From positions 930,001 through 994,000 of the forward strand of contig NZ_CP012529.1 in assembly GCF_001593285.1 (NCBI RefSeq): 64,000 bases of DNA, read 5' to 3'. The DNA is from Psychrobacter sp. P2G3 (GTDB lineage: Bacteria > Pseudomonadota > Gammaproteobacteria > Pseudomonadales > Moraxellaceae). Shown here piece after piece: positions 1 through 7,305 of the stretch. The notes beneath the pieces are model-generated. The model worked only from the letters and a program-made list of their open reading frames with translations, did no database searches and was not told where the DNA came from. Each line of letters opens with the position of its first letter. Position 1 is the stretch's first letter. The translations under genes were made by a program, and so were the position numbers.

Positions 1-541
1 TGTTTAGTTTTAAAATACGCTGACCTTCTGCTTCCATCTTAGTCGCTGTTTGTAGCAATGGTCCACGGATGTCGTAGCAAACGTTTTGTAATTTAGTAGA
101 TTTTTTTAGTGATGTCATAGTATTACTACCTGTAGTTATTTTATTTTTTGAGTCTGCTTGCTGGTCTGTTGATTGTATTGCGCTGTTAGCTTGCTTACTG
201 ACAGTTTTTTCTTGTGAATTATAAGATGGATGATGAATGGCTTGAGTATCTGATGGGCTAGCTAGTCTATCGTTGTTAATAGCGTCTTGATTCTTGTCGT
301 CACTCTTTAGGTCGCCACGAAGTAAGTAACCTTCGCTACATCCCAAGATACGTGCGAGAGTTGGCAGTTTAGATGAGACGATACCGTTAGTGCCACGCTC
401 CCAATTGGAGATCGCGCCGCGACTAACTTTTGCACCAGCTTCAGTCATCGCTTGAGCCAATTGCTCAGCAGTAAGACCCTTATCTCGACGCAACTGTACT
501 AAACGTTCGGCTTGTGTCAGCTTGTCCTTAGTATCACTCAT
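1..541 (-). CDS. alaA: XRE-type HTH domain fused to AlaA-like alanine transaminase (5' part only)
   Basis: The minus-strand frame opens with ATG at 541 and runs without a stop off the left edge. Residues 8-75 or so form an XRE/Cro helix-turn-helix (VSRGAISNWERG is the recognition region). A Ser/Gln/Asn-rich linker of about 65 residues follows. From residue 142 (ATG at 118) the sequence reads MTSLKKSTKLQNVCYDIRGP, which closely matches the N-terminus of E. coli AlaA, a PLP-dependent glutamate-pyruvate aminotransferase. I translated the whole linker and found it in frame. The PLP lysine lies outside the window. The ATG at 118 could be an internal start giving an ordinary AlaA. Fusion of a DNA-binding domain to a transaminase suggests a regulator that senses amino acids or PLP, but unlike MocR/GntR regulators the HTH is of XRE type. 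Identity of each half is well supported; its role is inferred. Confidence 0.8.
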   Translation of the reverse strand, partial: MSDTKDKLTQAERLVQLRRDKGLTAEQLAQAMTEAGAKVSRGAISNWERGTNGIVSSKLPTLARILGCSEGYLLRGDLKSDDKNQDAINNDRLASPSDTQAIHHPSYNSQEKTVSKQANSAIQSTDQQADSKNKITTGSNTMTSLKKSTKLQNVCYDIRGPLLQTATKMEAEGQRILKLN

Positions 542-1192
542 AATCGTCCCAGCCTTCTATTTTGTTAGAGCTATTTTAATGACTCTAATTAGGTGTTTTT
601 AATAAATTAAGATTTTAATTGGTATGGAATTATATTTTCACTGTGTCTATTGCAAGATATTATTGCATTATTTACATGGATGCAAGTTTTTTAACAATTG
701 ATAATGCAAGTTATTCTTGCATTAAGTTAAGTGAGAATGTAATGGTAGTTTCAATAAGATTATAAATATCATCATAGCTGACATAAGAATTAGTAATCTG
801 CATTAAATAAACTGGAAATGACACAGGTTCTAATCGTCACATAGTGTTGTTATATTCTTTATAATCATGATGTTATTAAAGTCTTAACTAGCTTATTAGT
901 GTTTACCTCACAGCTCGCATTTTTACGTGTAGATTTGGTAAATGTAGAGAAGGATTTATTGTGTAATCATGGTGAATTGCTATATCTTATTTATCTACTA
1001 TGCTGAGTACTACATACATTCATTAACAAATACGGGCAGCGGGTTTTAGATACTTGCCTTGAATAACTGGCTTATAACCAACAGATAAAGAACGTTAGAT
1101 TAGTCTCTTAAAGTGTTCGCAATAGTACTTTATTAACAGGCTAGATAATAATTGGCAGACTAGATAATAAATACTCAAATTAAGGATAGACC
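542..1192. other. Intergenic region with TGCAAG palindromes; no gene seen
   Basis: This 650-bp gap separates the minus-strand HTH-transaminase gene from plus-strand msrB. I see no credible ORF. It holds several TGCAAG motifs (651, 681, 705) described separately, and otherwise AT-rich sequence that should contain both divergent promoters. Confidence 0.5.
703..723. promoter_or_regulatory. Perfect palindrome AATGCAAG-N5-CTTGCATT
   Basis: Arms of 8 bp at 703-710 and 716-723 are exact inverted repeats. A second, weaker pair of TGCAA/TTGCA lies at 651-667 and a half site near 680. They sit upstream of a gene whose product begins with an XRE DNA-binding domain, so an autoregulatory operator is a reasonable inference. 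Confidence 0.45.
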
Positions 1193-1618
1193 ATGCAAGA
1201 CAATCAACTTAGCAAAGAAGAGATCAGCCAGTTAACTGAAGCTGACTGGAAAGAACGCTTAAGCGCCGATGAATATCACGTAATGCGCGAGAAGGGTACA
1301 GAACGTCCATTTACTGGCGTTTACAATGATACTGAGGATAAAGGTATCTATCGTTGTAAAGGCTGCGGTGCCAATTTGTTTGACTCTGCGAGCAAGTTTG
1401 ATGCTAGCTGCGGTTGGCCAAGTTTCGATCAAGGGATCGATAACAGTGCTATTGAAGAGCATGTTGATAATTCATTGGGCATGACTCGTACAGAAGTCAC
1501 ATGTAGCAACTGCGGTGCACATTTAGGTCACGTATTCCCAGATGGGCCAAGTGAAACGACAGGCATGCGCTATTGCATCAACTCAGTTGCTATCGATTTG
1601 GACGAAGCAGACAAGTAG
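1193..1618 (+). CDS. msrB: Peptide-methionine (R)-S-oxide reductase MsrB
   Basis: This cytoplasmic repair enzyme reduces the R epimer of methionine sulfoxide in oxidised proteins, usually with thioredoxin. The 141-residue length is normal for a stand-alone MsrB. Two CxxC zinc pairs are visible (C55/C58 and C104/C107). The catalytic cysteine is C128 in RYCINS, and C73 in the SCGWPSF loop is the likely resolving cysteine. The start has AAGGAT about 6 bases upstream. The gene is followed after 66 bp by a glutathione peroxidase in the same direction, so the two probably form a small oxidative-damage operon. No signal peptide is present. Confidence 0.95.
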   Translation: MQDNQLSKEEISQLTEADWKERLSADEYHVMREKGTERPFTGVYNDTEDKGIYRCKGCGANLFDSASKFDASCGWPSFDQGIDNSAIEEHVDNSLGMTRTEVTCSNCGAHLGHVFPDGPSETTGMRYCINSVAIDLDEADK

Positions 1619-1684
1619 AATAAGTACTGTTAAGACGACTACATTTTGCACCATTCAAGTAAGTGATTAAAACAAGGATAGCTG

Positions 1685-2173
1685 ATGAGCACTATTTATG
1701 ATTTTACGGCTGAGCGTGTAGATGGTACGCAGCAAGCGTTTTCTGACTACCAAGGTGAAGTGCTGCTGCTGGTTAATACTGCTAGCAAATGTGGCTTTAC
1801 GCCTCAATTTGAGGGTTTAGAAGCACTTTACCAGCAGTATAAAGATCAGGGGTTAATGATCATCGGTTTTCCTTGTAATCAATTTGGTAGTCAAGATCCA
1901 GGCACTAATGACGAAATTGGTGCGTTCTGTCAAAAGAACTATGGCGTGACCTTTCCTATGATGGCCAAGATAGATGTCAATGGTGACCATGCTCATCCTA
2001 TCTTTGAATGGCTTAAAGAACAAAAGGGTGGGGTACTCACAGATGGTATCAAATGGAACTTTACTAAGTTTTTAATCGGTCATAATGGACAGGTAATCGA
2101 TCGCTATGCACCAACGACCAAGCCTGAATCAATGAAAGCTGATATCGAGCGTGCATTAGTAGCCGCTAAATAG
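1685..2173 (+). CDS. Glutathione peroxidase family protein (thiol peroxidase)
   Basis: A 162-residue GPx-fold peroxidase that reduces hydrogen peroxide and organic hydroperoxides. The catalytic cysteine is C36 in NTASKCGFTPQ; the rest of the tetrad is visible as Q70 and W124/N125 (KWNFTKF). C82 sits where thioredoxin-dependent bacterial and plant GPx enzymes carry their resolving cysteine, so thioredoxin may be the real reductant despite the family name. AAGGATAGCTG precedes the ATG. It lies directly after msrB, consistent with joint use under oxidative stress. A BtuE-type role is possible but nothing here links it to vitamin B12. Confidence 0.93.
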   Translation: MSTIYDFTAERVDGTQQAFSDYQGEVLLLVNTASKCGFTPQFEGLEALYQQYKDQGLMIIGFPCNQFGSQDPGTNDEIGAFCQKNYGVTFPMMAKIDVNGDHAHPIFEWLKEQKGGVLTDGIKWNFTKFLIGHNGQVIDRYAPTTKPESMKADIERALVAAK

Positions 2174-2198
2174 TTTGAATAACTAAAATAGCTTTATA

Positions 2199-2228
2199 TT
2201 GCTAAAAATATAAAGCTAATTAAAACAA
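2199..2228 (+). terminator. Hairpin after the peroxidase gene
   Basis: Twelve-base perfect arms TAGCTTTATATT (2199-2210) and AATATAAAGCTA (2217-2228) with a 6-nt loop, 25 bp after the gpx stop. No clear U-run follows, so this is either a weak terminator or an mRNA 3' stabiliser. Confidence 0.5.
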
Positions 2229-2288
2229 TTGCTTGTCGAATTATTAAGTAATAATGCAAAAAATATGGAATAAAAGGTCAAATAGTAT

Positions 2289-2316
2289 TTGACAGGCAGT
2301 TGTAAATCTATATAAT
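2289..2316 (+). promoter_or_regulatory. Strong sigma-70 promoter for the tRNA operon
   Basis: TTGACA at 2289-2294 and TATAAT at 2311-2316 are both perfect consensus, with a 16-bp spacer. The first mature tRNA begins about 230 bp downstream, so the primary transcript carries a long leader containing three hairpins. Confidence 0.8.
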
Positions 2317-2426
2317 ACACACCCACAGCAAGGGGCTTTAATTAATAAGTTCTGAGTTGTTAGAAATTATCGTTAAGGTATTTCGATATTAACTAGAGCG
2401 TGACTACTTTAGTTAATAAAAGCTTT

Positions 2427-2535
2427 AGAAAATTCTATTTAAAGAATTTTCTCTTGTAGTAAGATATAGGAAACGAGTTTTATAGAATTTTCAGATACGA
2501 AAATTCTCTTGCGCTCGGATGAAGCAGTGCTTCAT
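2427..2535 (+). repeat. Three hairpins in the tRNA leader
   Basis: Perfect inverted repeats occur in series: AGAAAATTCT/AGAATTTTCT (2427-2452), AGAATTTTC/GAAAATTCT (2484-2507) and ATGAAGCA-G-TGCTTCAT (2519-2535). The third, followed by TTATTCCTCGCTCA, resembles a hairpin at 61801-61817 followed by TTTATCCCTCCTCA. They may be processing signals or copies of a dispersed repeat. Confidence 0.5.
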
Positions 2536-2549
2536 TTATTCCTCGCTCA

Positions 2550-2625
2550 GGGTGATTAGCTCAGTTGGTAGAGCGTCTGCCTTACACGCAGAATGTCGGC
2601 GGTTCGAATCCGTCATCACCCACCA
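2550..2625 (+). tRNA. tRNA-Val (UAC)
   Basis: A 76-nt cloverleaf. Acceptor arms GGGTGAT and ATCACCC pair, the anticodon loop CTTACAC gives anticodon UAC, the T arm contains GGTTCGAATCC, and CCA is encoded (2623-2625). Confidence 0.97.
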
Positions 2626-2674
2626 CTTATTAGCAAGTGGACCTGTAGAAAGGTTAGATGCTAAAACGACCTAA

Positions 2675-2751
2675 GCAGCGGTAGTTCAGTTGGTTAGAAT
2701 ACCGGCCTGTCACGCCGGGGGTCGCGGGTTCGAGTCCCGTCCGCTGCGCCA
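2675..2751 (+). tRNA. tRNA-Asp (GUC)
   Basis: A 77-nt cloverleaf with acceptor arms GCAGCGG and CCGCTGC, anticodon GUC within CTGTCAC, T arm GGTTCGAGTCC and encoded CCA (2749-2751). It is cotranscribed with tRNA-Val 49 bp upstream. An accessory tyrosinase island begins just downstream. Confidence 0.97.
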
Positions 2752-2793
2752 TATTTAAAACGAATTTAGACTCTCGAGTTTATCCAAGTTTTG

Positions 2794-2825
2794 CCCCAAG
2801 TATTCATTTACTTGGGGTTTTTTTG
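2794..2825 (+). terminator. Rho-independent terminator of the tRNA operon
   Basis: Nine-bp perfect stem CCCCAAGTA/TACTTGGGG with loop TTCATT and a run of eight T. Near copies with the same stem core occur at 10391, 17437 and 37854. Confidence 0.9.
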
Positions 2826-3327
2826 TGCTTGATTACTTTGTATAAAATATTGATTTATAAGATTATTTTTTTTATAACTTAATACTTTTCAAAAACTTCT
2901 CTCTTGTTATATTCAGTATGTTTTCTCGAAAATTATTTTGTTGTTTTTTATCTTATTAGAGGATTATATTGGCAGATTATGTAATAAAAGATGGTGAAAT
3001 ATTGATATGTATTTATTAACTAAATGTTTTTAGTTATAGCTTATATCGAAAAATTCAGCTTGCGTCGTCTTTGCAAGAAGGTTACTGTTATAGATAATTT
3101 ATGTATGCCGTTGCTAATTTTCATCTAAATATATCCATATATGCGGATATATTTATCAGATTGTAATAATTGTTCCTCATGCGTCTGACAAAAGTATTTT
3201 AGTAAACTGAGCTTATAATAATAATTTTAAATCCAGTGTCGGATTTATTCGGCAGTGAACCAATGATCCATGCTTTTGCAATGTGTAAAAAAACAATTGT
3301 ACTAAACATCTAAATGGAGAAATTGAA
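2826..3327. other. Gene-free gap before the tyrosinase island
   Basis: About 500 bp of very AT-rich DNA with no credible ORF. It contains one perfect palindrome at 3127-3154 (AAATATATCC-N8-GGATATATTT), which could be an operator or a hairpin in a leader. Confidence 0.5.
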
Positions 3328-3642
3328 ATGATTGAGAATAACAAACCTACCTCAGACAAGAAGTATCCCAAATCCACAGAATATAAAGGACGGAAAATTA
3401 AGTTTTCTGATCTGCCAAGCTCTGACCTAAAGGACAAGGCGGCACTTGAAGTCGAGAAACGCATCGATAAAAGCCAAAAGCACTTACGGAAATTAAAGGT
3501 TGAAATCGATGACAAAGCATTTGAAGTCGTAGAGTTAAATGAAGGGATATTTGAGTCCGGTTTACTGCCGTATTCTTCGTACTCATCGCCGGTTGAGTTG
3601 GCACAAGACGTGATTGACTACATAACAGAATTTAAAAAATAA
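3328..3642 (+). CDS. Small MelC1-like putative tyrosinase chaperone, copy 1
   Basis: A 104-residue protein immediately upstream of a tyrosinase gene, with a near duplicate before the second tyrosinase (6925). I do not recognise it by name, but its layout resembles the Streptomyces caddie protein MelC1, which delivers copper to apotyrosinase: YKGRKI near residue 19, then a beta-rich stretch around VEIDDKAFEVVELNEGIFES, then LLPYSSYSSPVELAQDVID, matching the HYDPVPTPRAAARAAVD region of MelC1 that inserts a Tyr into the active site. It has no signal peptide and lacks the His-rich stretches of MelC1. A good GGAG site precedes the start. Co-occurrence in both cassettes supports a dedicated partner role; the homology is an inference from pattern. 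Confidence 0.6.
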   Translation: MIENNKPTSDKKYPKSTEYKGRKIKFSDLPSSDLKDKAALEVEKRIDKSQKHLRKLKVEIDDKAFEVVELNEGIFESGLLPYSSYSSPVELAQDVIDYITEFKK

Positions 3643-3736
3643 ACTCTCTTAAAAATACAGTTTATCCAAATTCACACTGCCTGGACCTTTGCTTCAAGCA
3701 TCTAATTCCAAGCATCTTATAAAGGAATTTTCACTC

Positions 3737-6031
3737 ATGACTTGTAGAAAAAATGTGAATGCTCTGACGACAGAGGAAAAGGCAGCTTTCATCACCGCTA
3801 TTAAACTTATGAAGGCCGAGGAGTACGTGTACGTCGACAACCCAAACGATGAACCACACGTACGTGCCAGATATCCTAATATAACCAACACCTATGACAA
3901 GTATGTACTCGACCATCATATCGCTATGTATACAGGGACCCCAGGAGGGTGGGGGAATGGTTTTTTGACTCGCAATGCAGTGTACCGTGGTCCAGCGTTT
4001 TTGCCATGGCAACGTGAGTTTATACGCCGTTTCGAGCTGGACTTGGACAGATTGGTGCCCGGGGTGACTTTGCCATATTGGGACTGGGCGTCAGATGCGG
4101 CGAACCCTATGAATGCGGTGGTCTGGACGAATGACCTTATGGGCGGTAACGGATCTGGCGCGAGTAGAGTGGTTCGAAGTGGTCCATTTGCTTATGATGA
4201 TGCAGATCCAGATAACAGTTGGGTTATTATTAATTATCTTGGACTACCCGACGGCGGATTGGTTCGGAATTTTGGCTCGCGCCGTAACACTCCGAACTTG
4301 CCCACTCAAGCGGACATTGACGAAATACAGCAGATTTCCACATATGATAGCGGTAATTTTGATACTAGTAGCGTGGGTTATCGCGGCGCGAACGAAGGCC
4401 GCATACCTGTCAATGGAAAAACACCTCCGCCTAGTAATACCCATGCTCTCGTACATGAATGGATAGCTGGCTCTATGATGCTTGGCACGTCGCCCAATGA
4501 CCCGGTGTTTTTTCTGCATCATTGCTTTGTGGATAAATTGTGGGCTGATTGGCAAGCGCTGCATCCAACAGTACCTTATGTACCGGGCAACACAGCAAGC
4601 AATAATCTTAACGGTCACCGCTTGAATGACGAGCTTGTTGGTTTGGGTACGCTGATATCTGCAACGTTGGATCACCATGCTATGGGGTACTCATATGATA
4701 CGGATACGCCGCCTATAGTGACCCCGGTCAACACGACGTTAGTATTTAACGACACCCCTGTAGGTAGCACCGCTGTGCAGGCTGTAACTTTTAACATTAG
4801 CACCCCAACTCCTGATAACAGTTTTTGTAGAGATTTGATATTCACTATCACAGCCGGCCCGACAGGCACGGGGTTCGGAACTCCTAACGGCGATAGGGTC
4901 GTCGTTAATAGAGACAATACGAATACGGCGCAGGTTTGGTTTTCTTACACGGCTACCAGTGACACTGATCCAGTTACGGGAGAAGCAGAAATTACCAGTG
5001 TGCAAACAGGGCAGACGTGGCACATTAGTTTGTCTGCCAACACTATGCCTGTCAATAATACCACTAGAAAAAATTTGAATACTCTGACGACAGCGGAAAA
5101 GGCAGCTTTCATTAACGCGATTAAGCTCATGAAAGCCGAGGAGTACGTGTACGTCGACGATATAAACGATCCAATATACGTACGCACCAGATATATTAAC
5201 ATCACCAACACTTATGACAAGTATGTACTTGACCATCATATCGCTATGTACACGGCAACACCTGGGGGCTGGGGCGGGAATTTCATGAATCGAAATGGAG
5301 CGCATCGCGGTCCATCATTTTTGCCATGGCACCGTGAGTTCATACGCCAGTTCGAGCTGGACTTGGCTAGATTAGTGCCTGGGGTGACTTTGCCCTATTG
5401 GGACTGGGCGGCGGATGCGGCAGATCCTATGAATGCGGCTATCTGGGCCAATGATTTTATGGGTGGCAACGGATCTGGCGCGAATAGAGTAGTTCAAAGT
5501 GGCCCGTTTGCTTATGATGCAGCAGACCTAGAGAACAGTTGGATTATCATTAATTATTTTGGACGGAACGACGGCGGGCTGGTTCGGAATTTTGGCAGTA
5601 GTACTTTGAATTTACCTACCCAAGCTGACATAAACGAAATACAGCAAATCTCTACTTATGATAGCGGTGATTTTAATCAAGGTAGCGTGGGTTATCGCGG
5701 CGCAAACGAAGGACGTCTGCCTGTCAATGGCAAAACACCACCACCTGGCAACACCCATAACCTCGTACATGAGTGGATAGCTGGCTCTATGTTGCCTGGC
5801 ACATCGCCTAATGACCCGATCTTCTTTATCCATCACTGCTTTGTGGACAAACTGTGGGCTGACTGGCAAGCATTGCACCCAACAGTGCCTTATGTACCGG
5901 GCGACACGGCAAGCAATGATCTCAATGGTCACCGCTTAAGCGACGAACTTGTTGGTTTAGGTGTGCTGGTATCCTCAACGCTGGATCACCATGCTATGGG
6001 ATACTCGTATGATACAGATAGCCTGCCATAG
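3737..6031 (+). CDS. Tandem two-domain tyrosinase with a degenerate first domain
   Basis: Tyrosinases are type-3 dicopper phenol oxidases. This 764-residue protein holds two tyrosinase domains (about 3-325 and 443-764) joined by a beta-rich linker of about 115 residues. I chose the ATG at 3737 because AAAGGAA lies 10 bases upstream and the second cassette has the same arrangement. Domain 2 keeps all ligands: CuA H500/H501, H523, H532 (GAHRGP, PWHREF) and CuB H674, H678, H699/H700. In domain 1 CuB is intact (H236, H240, H261/H262), but CuA has Y83 and Q92 where His is expected. Domain 1 is therefore probably inactive. No signal peptide is seen. The protein ends right after domain 2, where a frameshift removed a further linker copy. 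The substrate is unknown; melanin-like pigment or Tyr crosslinking are options. Confidence 0.88.
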   Translation: MTCRKNVNALTTEEKAAFITAIKLMKAEEYVYVDNPNDEPHVRARYPNITNTYDKYVLDHHIAMYTGTPGGWGNGFLTRNAVYRGPAFLPWQREFIRRFELDLDRLVPGVTLPYWDWASDAANPMNAVVWTNDLMGGNGSGASRVVRSGPFAYDDADPDNSWVIINYLGLPDGGLVRNFGSRRNTPNLPTQADIDEIQQISTYDSGNFDTSSVGYRGANEGRIPVNGKTPPPSNTHALVHEWIAGSMMLGTSPNDPVFFLHHCFVDKLWADWQALHPTVPYVPGNTASNNLNGHRLNDELVGLGTLISATLDHHAMGYSYDTDTPPIVTPVNTTLVFNDTPVGSTAVQAVTFNISTPTPDNSFCRDLIFTITAGPTGTGFGTPNGDRVVVNRDNTNTAQVWFSYTATSDTDPVTGEAEITSVQTGQTWHISLSANTMPVNNTTRKNLNTLTTAEKAAFINAIKLMKAEEYVYVDDINDPIYVRTRYINITNTYDKYVLDHHIAMYTATPGGWGGNFMNRNGAHRGPSFLPWHREFIRQFELDLARLVPGVTLPYWDWAADAADPMNAAIWANDFMGGNGSGANRVVQSGPFAYDAADLENSWIIINYFGRNDGGLVRNFGSSTLNLPTQADINEIQQISTYDSGDFNQGSVGYRGANEGRLPVNGKTPPPGNTHNLVHEWIAGSMLPGTSPNDPIFFIHHCFVDKLWADWQALHPTVPYVPGDTASNDLNGHRLSDELVGLGVLVSSTLDHHAMGYSYDTDSLP

Positions 6032-6120
6032 TGACATCGATCAATATAGCGTCAGTGTTTAACGACACGGCTGTAAGTAGTACAACCGTGTAAACTGAAA
6101 ATTTTAATATCAGTGTACTC
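6032..6120 (+). pseudogene. Remnant of a second beta-linker after the tandem tyrosinase
   Basis: After the stop, one frame reads IVTSINIASVFNDT...V-stop-TENFNISV, matching the linker that follows the other tyrosinase domains (IVTPVNTTLVFNDT...TFNIS). Relative to those, one base is missing at about 6027, producing the stop at 6029-6031, and a second stop follows. The gene was once longer at its 3' end. Confidence 0.75.
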
Positions 6121-6196
6121 AATCATGACGGTGATAGCGTCATGATTGATACATAAAAAGCTAAAGGAATGATATATGTCGTCCCTTTGGCTTTTT
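6121..6196 (+). terminator. Hairpin plus terminator after tyrosinase 1
   Basis: A 10-bp perfect hairpin AATCATGACG/CGTCATGATT (6121-6147) is followed by a stem of AAAAAGC...AAAGG paired with CCTTTGGCTTTTT (6155-6196). The second has the same design as the terminator after the other tyrosinase at 10261. Confidence 0.75.
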
Positions 6197-6924
6197 ATTG
6201 CTTAGCTTTTATAGCTTAGTATGAAGAGTTAGATGGTACGTACTTTTCAATCAGTTTATTTTTCATCATAAACCTCTTTTCATCTAGCATAGTGCCAATG
6301 AGCAAGTATCTAATTAATCCATCGACATATAATCCATTACATATGAATGTAGCCTGGACTCACTCTAATCATCATATTTCTACTCAAGCAACATTAATCT
6401 GCTATTAGACTTTCACTTTATATTTATAAGCAATTCTAAAAATCACATTTAAAAAGAATTATAAGAAATCCTATTAAATAAATCTTAGTTATTTAGTATA
6501 TTTGTAATAATGAGTATATCAAATAACTAAATTGAGTTTAGATTAATTAACAATACTTCTTAAGATATTAATGCAAATTTTACAACCATCTGGAGGCTGG
6601 TATTAGGTTTTTGACTCTCTTTTTCTGCTGCAAATTTTGAAAAACATTAAATCTAATAGGAGTGGATTTTATCGTCAGAATGCTAATCAAAATCTCTGTA
6701 GATGGAATCTCATGGGTTTGACAACTCAAATTAGACTGTGTATAGATAAAAGTGATAAACCATTGATGTAATGGATAATTTCCAAGCATTAGTACATTTA
6801 TTTTATGTGTTTGGTAATCATTTCTACATCTGCTCGTGCTGTTGACTTTCAGTTGTGATGTCCGCTGCAATATAAGGCTAAACCAAACAGTCGTACTAAA
6901 TATCTGGCTAATGGAGAAATTAAA
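6197..6924. other. Gap between tyrosinase cassettes; no gene seen
   Basis: About 730 bp of AT-rich DNA. One perfect 10-bp inverted repeat (TTAGTTATTT at 6485-6494, AAATAACTAA at 6521-6530) is present. The last 40 bp before 6925 resemble the sequence before 3328, marking the edge of the duplicated cassette. A 150-residue minus-strand ORF here has no protein-like features. Confidence 0.5.
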
Positions 6925-7191
6925 ATGAATGAGAATAACAAACATACCCCAGATGAGAAGTATCCCAAATCCATAGAGTATAAAGGACGGAAAATTACCT
7001 TTTCTAAACTGCCAAGCTCTGATAAAAACCAAAAGCTTTTACAGAGATTAAAGGTTGAAATCAACGATGAAGCATTTGAAGTCGTAGAGTTTCGTAATGG
7101 AGCATTTGAGTCCGGTTTATTACCATATTCTTCATACTCGTCACCGATTGAGTTGGCGCAAGACGTGATTGATAACATATCAGGTTTCTGA
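6925..7191 (+). CDS. Small MelC1-like putative tyrosinase chaperone, copy 2
   Basis: An 88-residue paralogue of the protein at 3328, shorter because a charged segment in the middle (DLKDKAALEVEKR in copy 1) is missing. YKGRKI and LLPYSSYSSPIELAQDVID are kept, so these are the likely functional parts. GGAGAAATTAAA precedes the ATG, as in copy 1. It lies 114 bp before the second tyrosinase and the intervening sequence is also conserved between cassettes, so each pair was duplicated as a unit. The same inferred role applies: copper delivery or folding of the tyrosinase domain. No transmembrane segment or signal peptide. Confidence 0.58.
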   Translation: MNENNKHTPDEKYPKSIEYKGRKITFSKLPSSDKNQKLLQRLKVEINDEAFEVVEFRNGAFESGLLPYSSYSSPIELAQDVIDNISGF

Positions 7192-7305
7192 CAATAACTC
7201 ATTTCATATACACAGTTTATTCAAATTCACACTGCCTGGACCTTTGCTCCTAGTAATTAACTTCAAGCATCTAATTCCAAGCATTTAATAAAGGAATTGT
7301 CACTC

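Noticed and set aside
2675..2751. tRNA-Asp as an att site of an integrative element
   Set aside because: I found no second copy of the tRNA 3' end and no integrase gene; only the terminator similarity remains.
3689..3736. Upstream start for the tandem tyrosinase
   Set aside because: The 16-residue extension has no ribosome site, while AAAGGAA fits the ATG at 3737; the other cassette begins the same way.
6580..7032. 150-codon minus-strand ORF before the second chaperone-like gene
   Set aside because: Low-complexity hydrophobic start, no ribosome site, and it overlaps the small gene at 6925.
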